Source: Mycobacterium sp. 852014-50255_SCH5639931 (GTDB taxonomy: Bacteria; Actinomycetota; Actinomycetes; Mycobacteriales; Mycobacteriaceae). Taken from it: DNA of 64,000 nt. Made by a program: the position numbers and the translations under genes. The stretch covers positions 124,001-188,000 of the forward strand of contig NZ_LZSV01000031.1 in assembly GCF_001665605.1 (NCBI RefSeq), in the 5' to 3' direction. The notes beneath the pieces are model-generated. The model ran no database searches. It worked only from the letters and a program-made list of their open reading frames with translations, and was not told the DNA's origin. Shown piece by piece: positions 62,752-64,000 of the stretch (its first letter is position 1; each line of letters starts with the position of its first letter).

Positions 62752-63888
62752 ATGACGATCTCCGACGTCCCCACCCAGACGCTGCCCGCCGAAGGCGAGA
62801 TCGGCCTGGTGCACATCGGCTCGCTGACCACCGAGAGCGGCGCGGTGATCGAGGATGTCTGCATCGCCGTTCAGCGCTGGGGTGAGCTGTCGCCGACCCG
62901 CGACAACGTGGTGGTCGTGCTGCACGCGCTGACCGGTGACTCGCACATCACCGGCCCCGCCGGACCCGGGCATCCCACCGGCGGCTGGTGGGACGGGGTG
63001 GCCGGCCCTGGCGGGCCGATCGACACGGACCGCTGGTGCGCCGTGGCCACCAACGTGCTGGGCGGTTGCCGCGGTTCGACCGGACCGAGCTCGCTGGCCC
63101 GGAACGGAAAGCCTTGGGGCTCACGGTTTCCGATGATTTCGGTGCGCGATCAGGTGGAGGCCGACATCGCCGCGCTGGCAGCGCTCGGGATCGACGAGGT
63201 GGCCGCCGTGGTCGGCGGATCCATGGGCGGCGCAAGGGCTTTGGAGTGGATGGTCGGTCACCCCAGCCGCGTCCGGGCCGGCCTGCTGCTGGCGGTCGGT
63301 GCGCGGGCGACCGCGGACCAGATCGGCACGCAGACCACGCAGATCGCGGCCATCAAAGCCGACCCGAACTGGCAGGGCGGCGATTACCACGGCACCGGCC
63401 GCACACCGGACACCGGCCTGACCATCGCCCGCCGCTTCGCCCACCTGACCTACCGCGGGGAAGCTGAGCTTGACACCCGGTTCAGCAACGACAAGCAGGG
63501 CGCCGAAGACAGCCGGTATGCCGTGCAGAGCTACCTGGAGCATCAGGGCGACAAGCTGCTGGCCCGCTTTGACGCGGGCAGCTACGTGACGCTGACCGAG
63601 GCGCTCAACAGCCACGACGTCGGTCGCGGCCGCGGCGGGGTGCGCAAGGCCCTGAGCGGTTGCCCGGTGCCGGCCGTCGTCGGCGGCATCACCTCCGACC
63701 GGCTGTACCCGCTGCGGCTGCAGGAGGAGCTCGCCGAGCTGCTGCCGGGCTGCAGCGGTCTGCAGGTTGTCGAATCCATCTGCGGGCACGACGGCTTCCT
63801 GGTGGAATCCGATGCGGTCGGCGAGCTGATCCGCAAGACGTTGGATTTGGCCGACTCGGCGGACGGCGAAGGCGCGTGTCGGCGGTGA
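62752..63888 (+). CDS. metA: Homoserine O-acetyltransferase MetA (MetX type)
   Basis: A 378-residue alpha/beta-hydrolase-fold acetyltransferase that makes O-acetylhomoserine, the MetC substrate. It has the nucleophile in VVGGSMGGARALEWM, VLHALTGDSHITGPAGPGHPTGGWWDG, TNVLGGCRGSTGPSS, and the late His in ESICGHDGFLVE. Length is normal. It follows metC by 11 bases and overlaps the methyltransferase start (GTGA). Matches Rv3341. Confidence 0.95.
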   Translation: MTISDVPTQTLPAEGEIGLVHIGSLTTESGAVIEDVCIAVQRWGELSPTRDNVVVVLHALTGDSHITGPAGPGHPTGGWWDGVAGPGGPIDTDRWCAVATNVLGGCRGSTGPSSLARNGKPWGSRFPMISVRDQVEADIAALAALGIDEVAAVVGGSMGGARALEWMVGHPSRVRAGLLLAVGARATADQIGTQTTQIAAIKADPNWQGGDYHGTGRTPDTGLTIARRFAHLTYRGEAELDTRFSNDKQGAEDSRYAVQSYLEHQGDKLLARFDAGSYVTLTEALNSHDVGRGRGGVRKALSGCPVPAVVGGITSDRLYPLRLQEELAELLPGCSGLQVVESICGHDGFLVESDAVGELIRKTLDLADSADGEGACRR

Positions 63889-64000
63889 CCCGCTCTCGCC
63901 ACGACCGCTCCCTGTCGTTCGGTTCGGCGGCCGCGGCCTACGAGCGGGGGCGCCCGTCCTATCCCCCGGAGGCCATCGACTGGCTATTGCCACGCGACGC
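63885..64000 (+). CDS. SAM-dependent methyltransferase, N-terminal part (3' end outside window)
   Basis: The first 38 residues of a class I methyltransferase: MTRSRHDRSLSFGSAAAAYERGRP followed by SYPPEAIDWLLP. This opening is shared by Rv3342-type methyltransferases next to metA in mycobacteria. The GTG at 63885 overlaps the metA stop; an in-frame GTG nine bases upstream is possible. The SAM-binding motif lies beyond the window. Substrate unknown. Confidence 0.82.
   Translation, partial: MTRSRHDRSLSFGSAAAAYERGRPSYPPEAIDWLLPRD

Overview
The window is high-GC DNA from a slow-growing Mycobacterium, probably of or near the M. avium complex. The evidence is two PPE genes, SapM, SigJ, GlpD2, LpdA, a mycobacterial-type SAM-IV riboswitch, and gene order that follows the M. 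tuberculosis Rv3300c-Rv3342 segment with several insertions and replacements. All family and orthologue names come from reading the proteins; no database was searched. I saw no rRNA, tRNA, CRISPR array, transposase or integrase.

Layout. (1) 1-8.5 kb: a stress/ion-transport block with the 3' end of a CtpI/CtpH-like P-type ATPase, a DUF5994-like protein, a CtpF-like P-type ATPase whose main catalytic acidic residues are substituted, an FMN/glutamate-synthase-like protein coupled to a CBS protein, and a P1B-5 metal ATPase fused to a hemerythrin domain. Two weak DosR-like boxes lie here. (2) 8.5-18.1 kb: an accessory block with two tandem PPE genes, two small secreted proteins, a broken MBL hydrolase tail, two paralogous single-pass membrane proteins flanking a zinc-ribbon membrane protein, and a large TIR-TM-WD40 protein with 14 repeats. 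(3) 18.1-32.3 kb: Rv3300c-Rv3311-like genes (pseudouridine synthase, glpD2, lpdA, amiA1/amiB1, deoD, pmmB, upp, sapM, Rv3311) with an esterase and a cutinase inserted. (4) 32.3-36.6 kb: two tail-to-tail VWA membrane proteins, a bicupin protein with a divergent GntR regulator, and a YeaQ-type membrane protein. (5) 36.6-43.0 kb: the nucleoside salvage operon cdd-deoA-add and the succinate dehydrogenase operon sdhCDAB. (6) 43.0-51.3 kb: a GGDEF protein, an AhpD-like protein convergent with sigJ, a class III aminotransferase, and dacB1-sugI-nagA. (7) 51.3-58.7 kb: a deazaflavin-type reductase, a TetR regulator divergent from two alpha/beta hydrolases, the Rv3335c-like YihY/BrkB-family protein, trpS, a hydrolase and icd1. 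(8) 58.7-64 kb: icd2, then the methionine locus with a SAM-IV riboswitch, a cysteine-containing mini-ORF, metC, metA and the start of a methyltransferase gene.

How genes work together. cdd, deoA, add, deoD, pmmB and upp form a dispersed nucleoside and pentose-phosphate salvage set. metC and metA perform direct sulfhydrylation to homocysteine under SAM control. dacB1, sugI and nagA are translationally coupled and suggest a link between wall turnover, sugar uptake and amino-sugar recovery. The most unusual items are the apparently inactive CtpF-like ATPase, the TIR-TM-WD40 locus, and the riboswitch plus cysteine mini-ORF leader of metC.
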